Source: Nematostella vectensis | Taxonomy: Eukaryota; Cnidaria; Anthozoa; Actiniaria; Edwardsiidae | Reading direction: 5' to 3' | DNA length: 60,000 bases | Assembly: GCF_932526225.1 (NCBI RefSeq) | Contig: NC_064048.1 | Location: 1,481,340 to 1,541,339, forward strand | In this document: piece by piece, positions 49,735 to 60,000 of the stretch | How positions within the stretch are numbered: position 1 is the stretch's first letter | Layout of the letters: each line of letters begins with the position of its first letter | Notes under the pieces: generated by a model | Told to the model about the DNA's origin: nothing | The model's input: the letters and a program-made list of their open reading frames with translations, nothing else | The model's database searches: none | Translations under genes and position numbers: made by a program

Positions 49735-49857
49735 AGCGGATAGTTATCCAGCGTTCTATTCACGCTTTGTGCAACGCTTTTTTATCCGCCGGAAAACTAT
49801 CCGCTTGATAGGGATTTTATCCGGCGGATAACTTATCCAGTCTTTGTGCAACCAGCC
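49735..49857. mobile_element. Partial MITE with repeated 'GGATAA' motifs
   Basis: TTATCCGCCGG and CCGGCGGATAACTTATCC are inverted, and the right end GTGCAACCAGCCCC looks like an element terminus. The left terminus is not identifiable. Confidence 0.4.
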
Positions 49858-50102
49858 CCTGTTGTTTTTAAAACCCCTTTAGGACCAAAAGTTGTTCTGG
49901 CTTCATTAAAGACACTCTAAAGATGTTTTTTTACGTCGTTTACGCTAGACGCCGTATTTCATCTCTAGCTAACACAGAGCAGTTGTGTAAAATTTTGGTG
50001 CATTGTCCGGGAAGCGCGCATGTGATTGGTCGACCTCGGCTGGTCGATGAATCGCTCCATAGGCCTAGATTTTTTGCCAAGTTCGTCCCTTACTGTTCCC
50101 CA

Positions 50103-50979
50103 GGGGCCGGTTCCTGAAAAGTCAGATAAATTTATCTGGTGATAGAACTTATCCGTAGGTTAAATTTGCTTAGCGGTGGATAGGTATTCGACCGACAAAA
50201 TCTGGTTCCTGAAAGTTATCCCTAGATAAGCGACAAGAAAACTGGTTTCTAGAGTAAACTGTACAGGAAACCCGGTTAATCAGCAAATATGAGCCCAGTT
50301 TTACCTTAATTTTCGGTATATTTCATCGGAGAATCTTCATAACATCTCTATGCTGTCTGCAATCGCGTCCATTCCCGAATTTGTTTTCATCTTGTTTACA
50401 AATTGTTTGTTTGACTTCCATACAATTTCAGTTTCCCATTAACACCAACTTCAAATTAAGAGCTTTGGTTTTACATTGTGGACGTCGCCTGATGTCCTGG
50501 AATTGATTAGGGCTTCTTTCTTCAAGCAAAGGTACGAAAACCCACCAAGCGCCATTTTGAATCACCACAGGCTTCCCAACTTGTCTTTTGCAGCCAATAT
50601 GTTATAAGCAATAATGATCAACTTCGAGCGACACTTAAATGACTAGATAAATGTTGGAGGATTAAAAATCTAATTTTATTTGAGTTTTTTTCTCTTTAAA
50701 ACCCTAATTGTCTAGGGTTTGAGTCTTATTTCCAAGCTTGGGAGCCCTGTGTTCTCCCAATAACCATGGCGACAGCTCATCCGCCATCTTGAATTGCATG
50801 ACTTATCGAAAGATAGCGACTTATCGGGCCCTCGCGATCTCTGCTAACTTTATCTGCTACTTTATCGGAGGATAACTTTATCGGCTGTTTCAGGAACCCA
50901 ATTTATCTACGGATAGATTTATCTGGGGATAAAGTGCATATTCATCTAAGTGCTAGCTGAGCTTTTAGGAACAGGCCCC
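50103..50979. mobile_element. ~877 bp non-autonomous inverted-repeat element
   Basis: GGGGCCGGTTCCTGAAAAG at the left pairs with, reversed, GGGGCCTGTTCCTAAAAG at the right. A second inner pair (GGTTCCTGAAAGTTATCC near 50,204 and GGATAACTTTATCGG...TTCAGGAACC near 50,871-50,898) suggests nested or duplicated ends. No transposase is present. It abuts the right-hand boundary motif of the Harbinger-like region. Confidence 0.6.
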
Positions 50980-51037
50980 AGGGGGTATTTTTCTCGTGAG
51001 TGAAACGTTAGAGGGAAATACCCCTGGGTTTCCGAGG

Positions 51038-51779
51038 GTGAGAATTATATGCGAAAAATCAAACTGTCGTTATGTTGTAGGTATCAGAAACAGAATAGTA
51101 GGTATCAAAAACGCAGCTCGGGAATGTCGCCAATACAAAATGTTTGCTAAATTTTGCAGGTTTGTTTCGTAAAGTTGAATAATTAGTTTACTATCAGATT
51201 AAGATTATAAGATGACAAACGACGATCTTAAGCAATTACCGAGAAGACGGAAACTAGTATAGCACGCATAAATTTACATTTACAATTTGATTGGCATCTC
51301 AATCGCCTTTAATTCCACTGTCTTTTTTTTCTGTTAAAAAAGGCGTCACAGCGTGTAATGAGACGTCATCTGTGCATCTATTAGAAGAAAGACTCACGCA
51401 AAAATAAGAAAGTTTTGTTTAATGTGGCCAAGGATGGCGTCCCATCGTTGCATGACGTTACACTGGTACGTAAACTTGCGTGATCGACCCTGGACTAAAA
51501 TCAATCAAACCGTACATGATGTTACTTCTTTTAATTGTGTTATATTATTCCGTAGCGTTACATGCTCATTGAATGCAGTGATCTAGATGGCACGCACATA
51601 TTGATTTTTATTTACTGTTGTTGCTGGGTTTTACATATCCCAGTACGGCCTATTCTAGAGTTACAGCCAAGCTGGACGCTAGGATTGTGTTACTCCCCTG
51701 TTTATCGTAAGATGGCGTTACGTCTGAGCCTGGCCTAGTATACACTCGTCGGATAAATTATATCAATTGACAAATACAT
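51038..51779. other. Intergenic DNA
   Basis: No supportable gene. Scattered 'gcgttac' words near its right end look like eroded units of the next array. Confidence 0.55.
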
Positions 51780-53748
51780 CTTAGCGTTACATCCTAGCAT
51801 GACCGAAAATGACGTTACATCCTAGCATGACCAAACATGGTGTTACATCCTAGCATGACCAGACATGACGTTACATCCTAGCATGACCAAACATGACGTT
51901 ACATCCAAGCATGACCAAACATGGCGTTACATCCTAGCATGAACAAACATGGCGTTACATCCTAACATGACCAAACATGGCGTTACATCCTAGCATGAAC
52001 AAACATGGCGTTACATCCTAGCATGAACAAACATGGCGTTACATCCTAGCATGACCAAACATGGCGTTACATCCAAGTATGACCAAACATGACGTTACAT
52101 CCAAGCATGACCAAACATGGCGTTACATCCTAGCATGAACAAACATGGCGTTACATCCTAACATGACCAAACATGGCGTTACATCCTAGCATGACCAAAC
52201 ATGGCGTTACATCCTAGCATGGCCAAACATGGCGTTACATCCAAGTATGACCAAACATGACGTTACATCCAAGTATGACAAGACATGGCGTTACATCCAA
52301 GTATGACCAAACATGGCGTTACATCCGAGTATGACCAAACATGGCGTTACATCCAAGTATGACCAAACATGGCGTTACAACCTAGCATGAACAAACATGG
52401 CGTTACATCCAAGTATGACCAAACATGGCGTTACATCCTAGCATGACCAAACCTGGCGTTACATCCAAGTATGACCAAACATGACGTTACATCCTAGCAT
52501 GACCAAACATGGCGTTACATCCAATTATGACCAAACATGGCGTTACATCCTAGCATGAATAAACATGACGTTACATCCAAGTATGACCAAACATGGCGTT
52601 ACATCAAAGTATGACCAAACATGGCGTTACATCCAAGTATGACCAAACATGGCGTTACAACCTAGCATGAACAAACATGGCGTTACATCCAAGTATGACC
52701 AAACATGGCGTTACATCCTAGCATGACCAAACATGGCGTTACATCCAAGTATGACCAAACATGACGTTACATCCTAGCATGACCAAACATGGCGTTACAT
52801 CCAATTATGACCAAACATGGCGTTACATCCTAGCATGAATAAACATGACGTTACATCCAAGTATGACCAAACATGGCGTTACATCAAAGTATGACCAAAC
52901 ATGGCGTTACAACCTAGCATGAACAAACATGGCGTTACATCCAAGTATGACCAAACATGGCGTTACATCCTAGCATGACCAAACATGGCGTTACATCCAA
53001 GTATGACCAAACATGACGTTACATCCTAGCATGACCAAACATGGCGTTACATCCAATTATGACCAAACATGGCGTTACATCCTAGCATGAATAAACATGA
53101 CGTTACATCCAAGTATGACCAAACATGGCGTTACATCAAAGTATGACCAAAGATGGTGTTACATCCTAGCATGACCAAACATGGCGTTACATCCTAGCAT
53201 GACCAAACATGGCGTTACATTCTAGCATGACCAAACATGGTGTTACATCCAAGTATGACCAAACATGATGTTACTTCGTAGCGTAGCGTGACATTACATG
53301 ATACATTTTAATAGCTAAGCATGACGTTACTTCCTAGTGTAACCTGCATGGCGTTACACTCTAGCGTCACCAACTAATGGCGTTACATTCAAAGCATTAC
53401 AAGAGGTTACATTAAAGTGACCAGGCATGGCGTTACTTCAAAACGTGACAAGGCATGGCGTTACGTCCTAGTTCAACCTTGCATGGTATTACAACTTAGC
53501 GTGATTTAGCATGGCGTTACATACAAGTAAGACAGAGCATGGCGTTACATCCGAGCGTGATCTAGCATGGCGTTACATCGTAGCGTGACAAAGCATTAAC
53601 TTGATATGATTTAGTATGGCGTCACATCCTAGCGTGATGCGTGATCTAGCATGGCGTTACATTGTAGCGTGACAAAAGCATGGCGTGTTATTTTGATGTG
53701 AACTAGTATGGCGTTAAATCCTATCGTGACGCAGTATGACGTTACATA
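51780..53748. repeat. 28 bp tandem repeat abutting the GPCR stop codon
   Basis: About 54 clear copies of ATCCTAGCATGACCAAACAT plus GGCGTTAC run to ~53,290, followed by increasingly degenerate copies up to the GPCR stop. A larger repeat is visible: AACCTAGCATGAACAAACAT occurs at 52,379, 52,659 and 52,911 (offsets 280 and 252, that is 10 and 9 units). It probably lies in the 3' UTR or immediate 3' flank of the GPCR (minus strand). Confidence 0.95.
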
Positions 53749-54729
53749 CTAGCTAGACTGCGGAGCAGCTGTGCCTGAGAAAAGTTCATTCGCGTTGCTG
53801 TTTTTCGGCGTCGCCGTATTACAACAAAGGCACAATCCGACAAGTTGACGGAACGCTCGGCGAAACTCAGGGATTTTCACGGCGTAGCAAACCGGGTTAA
53901 CGGCACTATTGAAATAGTGCATCACTTTAACAAACAGCAGCAAATGAGCACTATATAGGGGAGGTAGACCCTTGAACCCAATAACACAATTTTTACAAAA
54001 AGTTATCAGCATATTGATTATAAAGAAGGGAAGCCATGAAATCACGAATAACGCAATCACCAGCGCAATCGTCACGATAACTCTCATGTCACGCTTCAAA
54101 TTTGAAGACCTCTGGGTAGCCTGTGGTATCACGCGATTCCTCACGACACGCCATATTCCCGCGTATGCTAGCAGAATAACGAAAAGCGGCAATAGGAAGA
54201 ACACTGCGAACATCGTGATCATGTAAACTTTCTTGTCAGCTTTACGAAAATGTTCCGAAGTCCCAGCAAACACTGCAGGCACAACCCACACGAACACAAG
54301 ACAGATATAGTACACCCAGGCGTTGGTATTTCTGTGTCTAACGGGGTAGGCCACCGCGTAGAAGCGTTCAAGGCTGATCACCATCAAGTGAAGTATTGAG
54401 GTTATACCAGCAAAGATGTCAAGAACCGTATACGTCATTACGTACCCAGGATATGTAAGAGATAAGGGGTGTAGAATAACGAACGCGGTCCACATCGGAA
54501 TAGATATCAGACCGACGATAATATCGGCGACGGCAAGCGACGCCACGAAGTAGTTCGTGAATGTCCGGAGACGTGCGTGACGTATGAACGAGCCTACTAC
54601 GAGCGCGTTGCCGACCACGGCAAGTATGGCGATCATGACGTAGATCATGCTGGAGATCACCACTGACCATTCAGGGAAATATGCGGCTGCTGGTGGCCGC
54701 GCGGGGGGAGGTTGCGTCGTGCTATTCAT
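53749..54729 (-). CDS. Class A (rhodopsin-like) GPCR, intact single exon, 326 aa, orphan
   Basis: A seven-helix receptor for an unknown ligand in the plasma membrane. Landmarks: short N-terminus with sequon NST (2-4) and a Pro/Ala run; TM1 GNALVV (N41); TM2 NYFVASLAVAD (D69); TM3 ending in ERF (121-123) in place of DRY; TM6 SWLPF (231-235); TM7 NSAVNPVCY (NPxxY, 274-282); helix 8 then CLCC (300-303), likely palmitoylated. The conserved TM3 cysteine (position 97 is Val) and any cysteine in the second extracellular loop are both absent, so the usual disulfide is missing; C245 and C248 could pair within loop 3. Length and intronless form suit cnidarian class A receptors. An acceptor-like TTTTCCACAG just upstream of the ATG hints at a 5' UTR intron. 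I cannot assign a ligand group. Confidence 0.92.
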   Translation of the reverse strand: MNSTTQPPPARPPAAAYFPEWSVVISSMIYVMIAILAVVGNALVVGSFIRHARLRTFTNYFVASLAVADIIVGLISIPMWTAFVILHPLSLTYPGYVMTYTVLDIFAGITSILHLMVISLERFYAVAYPVRHRNTNAWVYYICLVFVWVVPAVFAGTSEHFRKADKKVYMITMFAVFFLLPLFVILLAYAGIWRVVRNRVIPQATQRSSNLKRDMRVIVTIALVIALFVISWLPFFIINMLITFCKNCVIGFKGLPPLYSAHLLLFVKVMHYFNSAVNPVCYAVKIPEFRRAFRQLVGLCLCCNTATPKNSNANELFSGTAAPQSS

Positions 54730-55043
54730 AGCTCATGGGATACCTGTGGAAAATAACGAAGATTACATGCATGCCGCACTTGTAGCAAACCGTGTACGTG
54801 AGGAAGTATGCAAAACAAGCCTCTTTTTGTTCGCGCAAACATTCTTTCTTCTAAGCATTCGTATCAAAATTAGGACATTTTTGTTAAAGGAGGTATTGTT
54901 TACATCTGACTTTCGTGACGCGAGTCAGTTCACTGTGCAGTAAACGCCGCCCATTTTAGTAACAATTATGAAAATCGCTACGAAATAACGAAACTAATAA
55001 CTTTAATAACTTTATTTCTACAATATTCGAGGCAAAAACAAAT
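54730..55043. other. 5' flank of the GPCR
   Basis: Presumed promoter/5' UTR side of the GPCR. No clear core promoter motif. Confidence 0.45.
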
Positions 55044-55220
55044 GCTGAGTGATACGGAACTATGACTGGCACGGGACTGGTTATCGTACTGAGTGATGCG
55101 GAACTATGACTGGCACGGGACTGGTTATCGTACTGAGTGATGCGGAACTATGACTGGCACGGGACTGGTTATCGTACTGAGTGATGCGGAACTATGACTG
55201 GCACGGGACTGGTTATCGTA
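55044..55220. repeat. 44 bp tandem repeat, 4 near-identical copies
   Basis: Units contain GAGTGATGCGGAACTATGAC, TGGCACGGGACTGGTTATCG and TACT. Copies 2-4 are identical and copy 1 has one change (GATACGG), which suggests recent expansion. Confidence 0.97.
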
Positions 55221-55268
55221 CTGTTATACGCTAAAAATCAAACCAGCCCAACTACTCAGTTTTACACC

Positions 55269-55455
55269 CAAATTCGTTGTTGCGCGACAACGGCAAATCC
55301 AAAATCCTTGCTCTCGTTGTGGAATAGCGCGTAGTCAGACAAAAGCTTTGGGGGCGGTTTGTCTGGTTTTGATTGTTTGGTTTGATTGACTACGCGCTAT
55401 TCCCAAACAAAGAAAGGAATTTTGGATTCTGGGAGGTCGCGCAACAACGAATTTG
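55269..55455. mobile_element. 187 bp palindromic MITE-like element
   Basis: CAAATTCGTTGTTGCGCGAC at the left and its reverse complement at the right (GTCGCGCAACAACGAATTTG) bound a hairpin whose arms extend about 75 bases each and also pair over GGAATAGCGCGTAGTCA. Only a short loop (~40 bases) separates the arms. Confidence 0.8.
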
Positions 55456-55529
55456 GCTATAAAAGAGGGGTAAAATACATCACATAACCTTGTGTTTATA
55501 AATATCCCTGATCCCACAACGCCTAGGCA

Positions 55530-55975
55530 GACCATCTAGTTATTCTACAGCTTGTCTGTAGTCTATCTAGTAGTCTTTCTAGTCATACCACCTAGTTATT
55601 CTACAGCTTGTATGTAGTCTTTCTAGTCATACCACCTAGTTATTCTACAGCTTGTCTGTAGTCTTTCTAGACAGACCACCTAGTTATTCTACAGCTTGTC
55701 TGTAGTCTTTCTAGTCATACCACCTAGTTAGTCTACAGCTTGTCTGTTGTTTTTCTAGTCATACCACCTAGTTATTCTACAGCTTGTATGTAGTCTTTCT
55801 AGTCATACCACCTAGTTAGTCTACAGCTTGTCTGCAGTTTTTCTAGTCATACCACCTAGTTATTCTACAGCTTGTATGTAGTCTTTCTAGTCATGCCACC
55901 TAGTTTTTCTACAGCTCGTCTGTAGTCTTTCTACTCATACCACCTAGTTATTCTACAGCTTGTTTGCAGTATTGG
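55530..55975. repeat. 44 bp tandem repeat, ~10 copies
   Basis: Units contain TAGTTATTCTACAGCTTGTC, TGTAGTCTTTCTAGTCATAC and CACC. Sequence is unrelated to the other 44 bp array only 300 bp away. Confidence 0.95.
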
Positions 55976-58900
55976 TAGTCTCTGTGCAACAGTTTTGTTG
56001 TTACAACATCGAAGGCGCAAATATAAAATAAACAGTTATGAAACAATTTCACACAAACCTGACCGAAATTCAATGAAAAATTAAATGTCGACATTTCTTC
56101 GAAAGAATTATCGTGCTTTTTTGTACCCAAAAATTAAGGTAACGTAAATCACAAAAACTCGTGCATCGTCCGAAAGACCAATTGTATTTTGAAAAATAGA
56201 CTCACCTTTAAAACCCCAGAATTGCGCAAATAAAAATTGTAGTCCTTTTGATTAAGCAGTATGGCTTCTAGAAAATTTGAGGGTGACGTACGATGGTACA
56301 TTGCTCGCTTGTTAACAATATTTGAAAGGTATATAAGCCAAACCGAATACTTTTAGTTATCTTTTCTCATTTCCTTACACTCAACTCATAAATAATGTAG
56401 CTCTCAGTGCGCGAACATTTCCTTAAGTGCTATAAACATAACACATGACTAATGCTCTCTTAATGCCTTGTTCAACGGTTATTTCAAAGATAGTTTGTCA
56501 TATTTGCTCTCAACCTATATTCGCCCGCAAGTAGCATGAGCAATACTTGAACTCATAGCGATAGCAAGCTAAACGCCCGCGCCCTGTTTTTACTAGTCCC
56601 TAGAACGTAAGTTCAAAACATCGATGAAGATCAATGCAATAACAAAAGTATAGAGAAAATGAAATAAAAACATCCCCCCTTAATAATTTGCTGAATATTT
56701 TGGAAGACGTATGACACTTTTGGTAGACTTATGACAAATTCGTTTTCGTAACGTTTATATATGTATTTTAAAAGCCTAGTGTTTGAATTAAACAAAGGAA
56801 AAAATAAGGGATAAAACTAAAATTTACTTTGCGAACATTTGCTAACAGACCATTCGAAATTTAAGCAAGTCTTCCAAAAAATATCCGAATAAGCAAACTC
56901 AGAAAAAAATTGTCATATTTCCTGTGAAACTACAGTTGTCGACTTTTCGGGGAGTTAGAGAAGTTCAATCACGCCGCCACACAATAGCGAGCCACACAAA
57001 GCACCATTTCCATCGACTAATTCAGGCAACAAACTGAAATAATAAATTTGACTAAAACCACGAATAATTATTTTGAAATTTTCTTGCAAAAAGACCGTTA
57101 GTATATTCAATTGTAAATAATAACAAAGGAGTGGCTGGTCGAAACTCTTTGAAAGACAGGTCCCGCCAAGTCCTACCCAATTCATAAAAGTGTCTTAGCG
57201 TTCAACCCAACAATACCTACAGTAGCTGGATATCTTGAGCCTTGAGCAAAACAGCGCTATGTAGAGAGGCCGCCGGTACTACGGTAGTCTACAGCCTTGC
57301 TTAAGGGTGTTCTCGTGAGGTGAACTATCAGTAGCGATGAAAACGTCACATAGGATATTATGAATATAGGCTGGCCAGCAGGATGATAAAATGTTCACTA
57401 TTAGTCACTTGTACCGGGGTTCGAAACATACAAAAACATACTTAAGATGGTCAAATTTGATAAGTTATAATTCTGATAACAATCTCTTTTTACGTCTTTT
57501 GAATATAAAATCCAGTCGGACCAAGTTTTGTAAATAAGTAAAGGATTAAACACGCATAGGGACAAATTTTCCGATCTAATATTTAGAAAATTATACCCGT
57601 GTGATAAGTCAACAATTGATGGGTTTCTCTAAAAAAAGGTTGAGAGTGCTTGGAGTACATCAGTGCATTTCCTTTGAAAAAAAAAAATAAATTTTTACAT
57701 TTTCAACCCATTAACTCAATTTTGCATACAGAAACAAAAAACAGTAAAAGCAATCTTAAAACGATTGTTGTCTCTTTTAGTGCTAGCCAGTTAGAAATAC
57801 CCTGTCTCGAGACAGCACTGCCTTATCAATTGACTTTTACCTAGTGCATAATCAGCTGTTTTCAAATACATGTTGAGAATGGCAATGAACGTCAGAGCTA
57901 AATCTGTATAAGGAATGAAAGGTTCAATCGATTTTCAAACTTGCCCGAATTCAAATGGACATAAGAAAAACACGAGGCTTTCTTAAAAAAAAAAAAGAAA
58001 AAAAGAGTTTATCCAACAGCATTTGAGGTTACCTAAAAAATACGAATATCGCCTTAGTGTATGGGGAAATTTACCATTACTTAAATAACAAAATATATAT
58101 ATATATTTTTTTATTTCAACTACGATTTTAAAGTCGACAATTAGTAAATTACCACGCAAAAAAATGGATGCTCGATTCGCGGAAAAACGCATCGTGTTTT
58201 TCATTCGAGTTGGGTGGTATATAATATTATTTTCATTTCACGGCTACCCACACGTAAAAAACAAATAGCAAATAAAACTATTCCACCCAGACGTAATCGC
58301 TTATGTAAATAGCAAAAACCCTTACATAAAACCTTTCGGATCCAACCTCTCTAGCATAAATGTCACTTCTAACTGCCTTTCTCTGTCCAACAGCGACGAA
58401 ATGAAAGAGCGCTCGCGCGCATGTTGTCGTTATGCTACAGAGGAATGCAATTACAATACAAACTTCATCAAGCTTACAGGCAAATTACCGAGGACGCATC
58501 AGAATTAAATCAAAACTCTTAGCAAAACAAAAGCCCTTTGCTCTAACCATAACCCAATGAATTGAGGAGACTATAAAAATTGTGTAATGTCGGGGGTAAT
58601 TTACCAGTACGATTGGGATTGATAAAAATCGAACCAACAAAGGACAAAGTCCTGGTTGGGGTAACGTGACCAGTTTCTGATAACTTACTTTTGGCCAGTA
58701 GAGTGTTACTCGTTGTTAGACACTCGGCCAATTGACTCCGACTAAAGCGTAGACTTCATGAAAAGAAAACCCCTCATGATCGTTGTCGCTTTGACACTGA
58801 TTTTAGAATCGCTGGTCAGCGCGCATTTTTGTGAGCTTGTGCTGGTTGCCAAGAGTTGCTTACATTCATCAACTCCTTACAAATGCGCAGACTCAATTTG

Positions 58901-60000
58901 CTTCCCAGTACTTAACATGTCATAAAGACAAAAGGCTTCTTACGGAATGACAAAGCTAAAGTAACTTATGAATATTTAAAGTTCCATAATGATTTTGAAA
59001 AGTAATTTGGGCAATTATCACTTATTGCTAAAAGTGATTTGGTGCCCCCATTGGAAAATAGTGGGGTTTAACAACATAGAATATATGAACAAAGTTCCTG
59101 AGAAGTCGTCTTTTGTATGGAGAGAGATGGCACTAATTTAAGTAACTTCGGGTTTGTTGTTTTACGAGCTGTCATATCGATAATTGCATTACTTGATATT
59201 GTCTGTAAGAACTGTTTGAAATGTGAATACTGGTACTGCGTTTGAGAAAAAAGGGCAGGCTGATAAATGAAAAATTTTATTTGTGTAAATATACTTTCTG
59301 GTTTATTCTAAACCGTTTTAAGATAATACTATCAAACAAAGAAAAGAAAGTAAAAAGTAAATTAGTATATCAAACAAAAAATACTACTTCTAAGAGTGAC
59401 AAAAACTAGTATTAAAGAAAATTTCATAGCTAGAGCATATATTGCTCCTGTTCGCTTGGGGAGGGCTTGCTGACAGCAATAGGCCAAAGCGGCATGATAA
59501 CTTTGTTTATTTCTCGTGTCAACAACGGTCAAAGCGACAATAACAATGACTATTGAGTAACGCAAAACAACAAACAAACAGACAAAACACGGGGTACAAA
59601 AGACAATGAAATTCATTCTATGCCTTTGTGCAGTTGTAAACCTGCCTTGGATACAAGTGGCTCTTAGCAGCAACAGCCAGTAGACAAAAATCAACTTCAA
59701 ACAGTTCAGTCCTATTTTAAATTATAAAAGAGTACAGGGAAAGTTGCATTTTAAAAAAATGAAAGTTTTTAATATTTAAAACATAAACAAAACAATATAT
59801 TGTCATGCTAGTCGGATTTAGAGACTTTAAATTTTCATTCTACCTCAAATACGTTTAAAAAAAGCCTATCCTTAACTTTTTTATCACGTATCTCAGGCAA
59901 TCTGACTAGTACAGATGTGGTTCCTCAAATTATTTACTTCAACAAGGAAAGTTAGGCGAATATATTGAGTATTCCGATGTATATATCTGATGGATCTGGG
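55976..60000. other. AT-rich DNA without a recognisable gene
   Basis: No frame shows conserved motifs, plausible splice structure or repeat-family signature. The longest (minus strand, 59,362-59,700, 112 codons, hydrophobic) has no supporting context. Poly-A/T tracts and a short TA run (58,092) are present. Confidence 0.55.

Larger units (their letters stand above)
46111..51037. mobile_element. Probable decayed PIF/Harbinger element with nested insertions
   Basis: Inverted ~55 bp matches bound the region: CCTCGGAAACCCAGGGGTAT with CTAACGTTTCACTCGTGAG (46,111-46,165) and its reverse complement (50,983-51,037). Inside are a Harbinger-type transposase remnant on + (46,355-46,840) and a Myb/SANT-like partner on - (49,190-49,666, with a possible C-terminal piece at 46,935-47,172). 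PIF/Harbinger elements encode just these two proteins. No 3 bp TWA target duplication was found, and the boundary motif may itself be a high-copy repeat, so the exact ends are tentative. Confidence 0.5.

Noticed and set aside
54647-54943. 98-aa + strand frame opposite the GPCR start
   Set aside because: Antisense shadow of the GPCR's N-terminal codons extending into its 5' flank.
59362-59700. 112-aa hydrophobic minus-strand frame
   Set aside because: No signal-peptide-plus-domain logic, no poly(A) or splice context; A/T-rich DNA yields such Leu/Ile/Val-rich frames by chance.

Overview
The window is eukaryotic, from an animal nuclear genome. Genes are split by GT-AG introns, coding density is low, and the flanks are AT-rich. 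An SLC6 transporter, a class A GPCR, a CR1/L2-like LINE, PIF/Harbinger remains and short inverted-repeat elements together suggest an anthozoan cnidarian. A sea anemone such as Nematostella is my best guess, but it is an inference from gene style and repeat types, not a match I could run.

Layout. Bases 1-15,101 are one enormous 56-58 bp minisatellite that runs off the left edge. Bases 15,401-25,200 hold nine exons (minus strand, 420 codons) of a GABA-transporter-type SLC6 gene. Its C-terminal exons must lie beyond the left edge, so the >15 kb array sits inside its ninth intron. Four more of its introns carry different minisatellites (79, 70, 32 and 43 bp units), and a sixth, 35 bp array lies just upstream of the start codon. 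In two places the tandem duplication includes a splice site: the exon 7 acceptor and the exon 2 donor. Intron 2 also contains a 960 bp TTAA-flanked element with a tRNA-like promoter.

Bases 29,836-30,621 encode a single-exon 261-aa protein that I do not recognise. Bases 31,388-35,215 are a decamer array almost free of G on the + strand. Bases 35,781-38,158 carry a ubiquitin-specific protease remnant with Cys-box and His-box exons but no catalytic core between them, plus a frameshift. A short inverted copy of its putative first exon lies at 39.5 kb. Bases 40.6-42.0 kb are an old ~700 bp tandem duplication, and 42.56-43.45 kb is a foldback element. Bases 43.6-45.8 kb are a broken LINE. Bases 46.1-51.0 kb look like one decayed PIF/Harbinger element (transposase on +, Myb-like partner on -) with later elements nested in it. 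Bases 51.78-53.75 kb are a 28 bp array abutting the stop codon of an intact 326-aa GPCR (53,749-54,729, minus). After that come two separate 44 bp arrays and a near-perfect 187 bp palindrome. From 55,976 to the right edge I see no supportable gene.

By summing the arrays, roughly 43% of the window is tandem repeat in ten unrelated families. The genes do not form a pathway. The common theme is repeated, independent minisatellite expansion inside and beside genes, including over splice sites.
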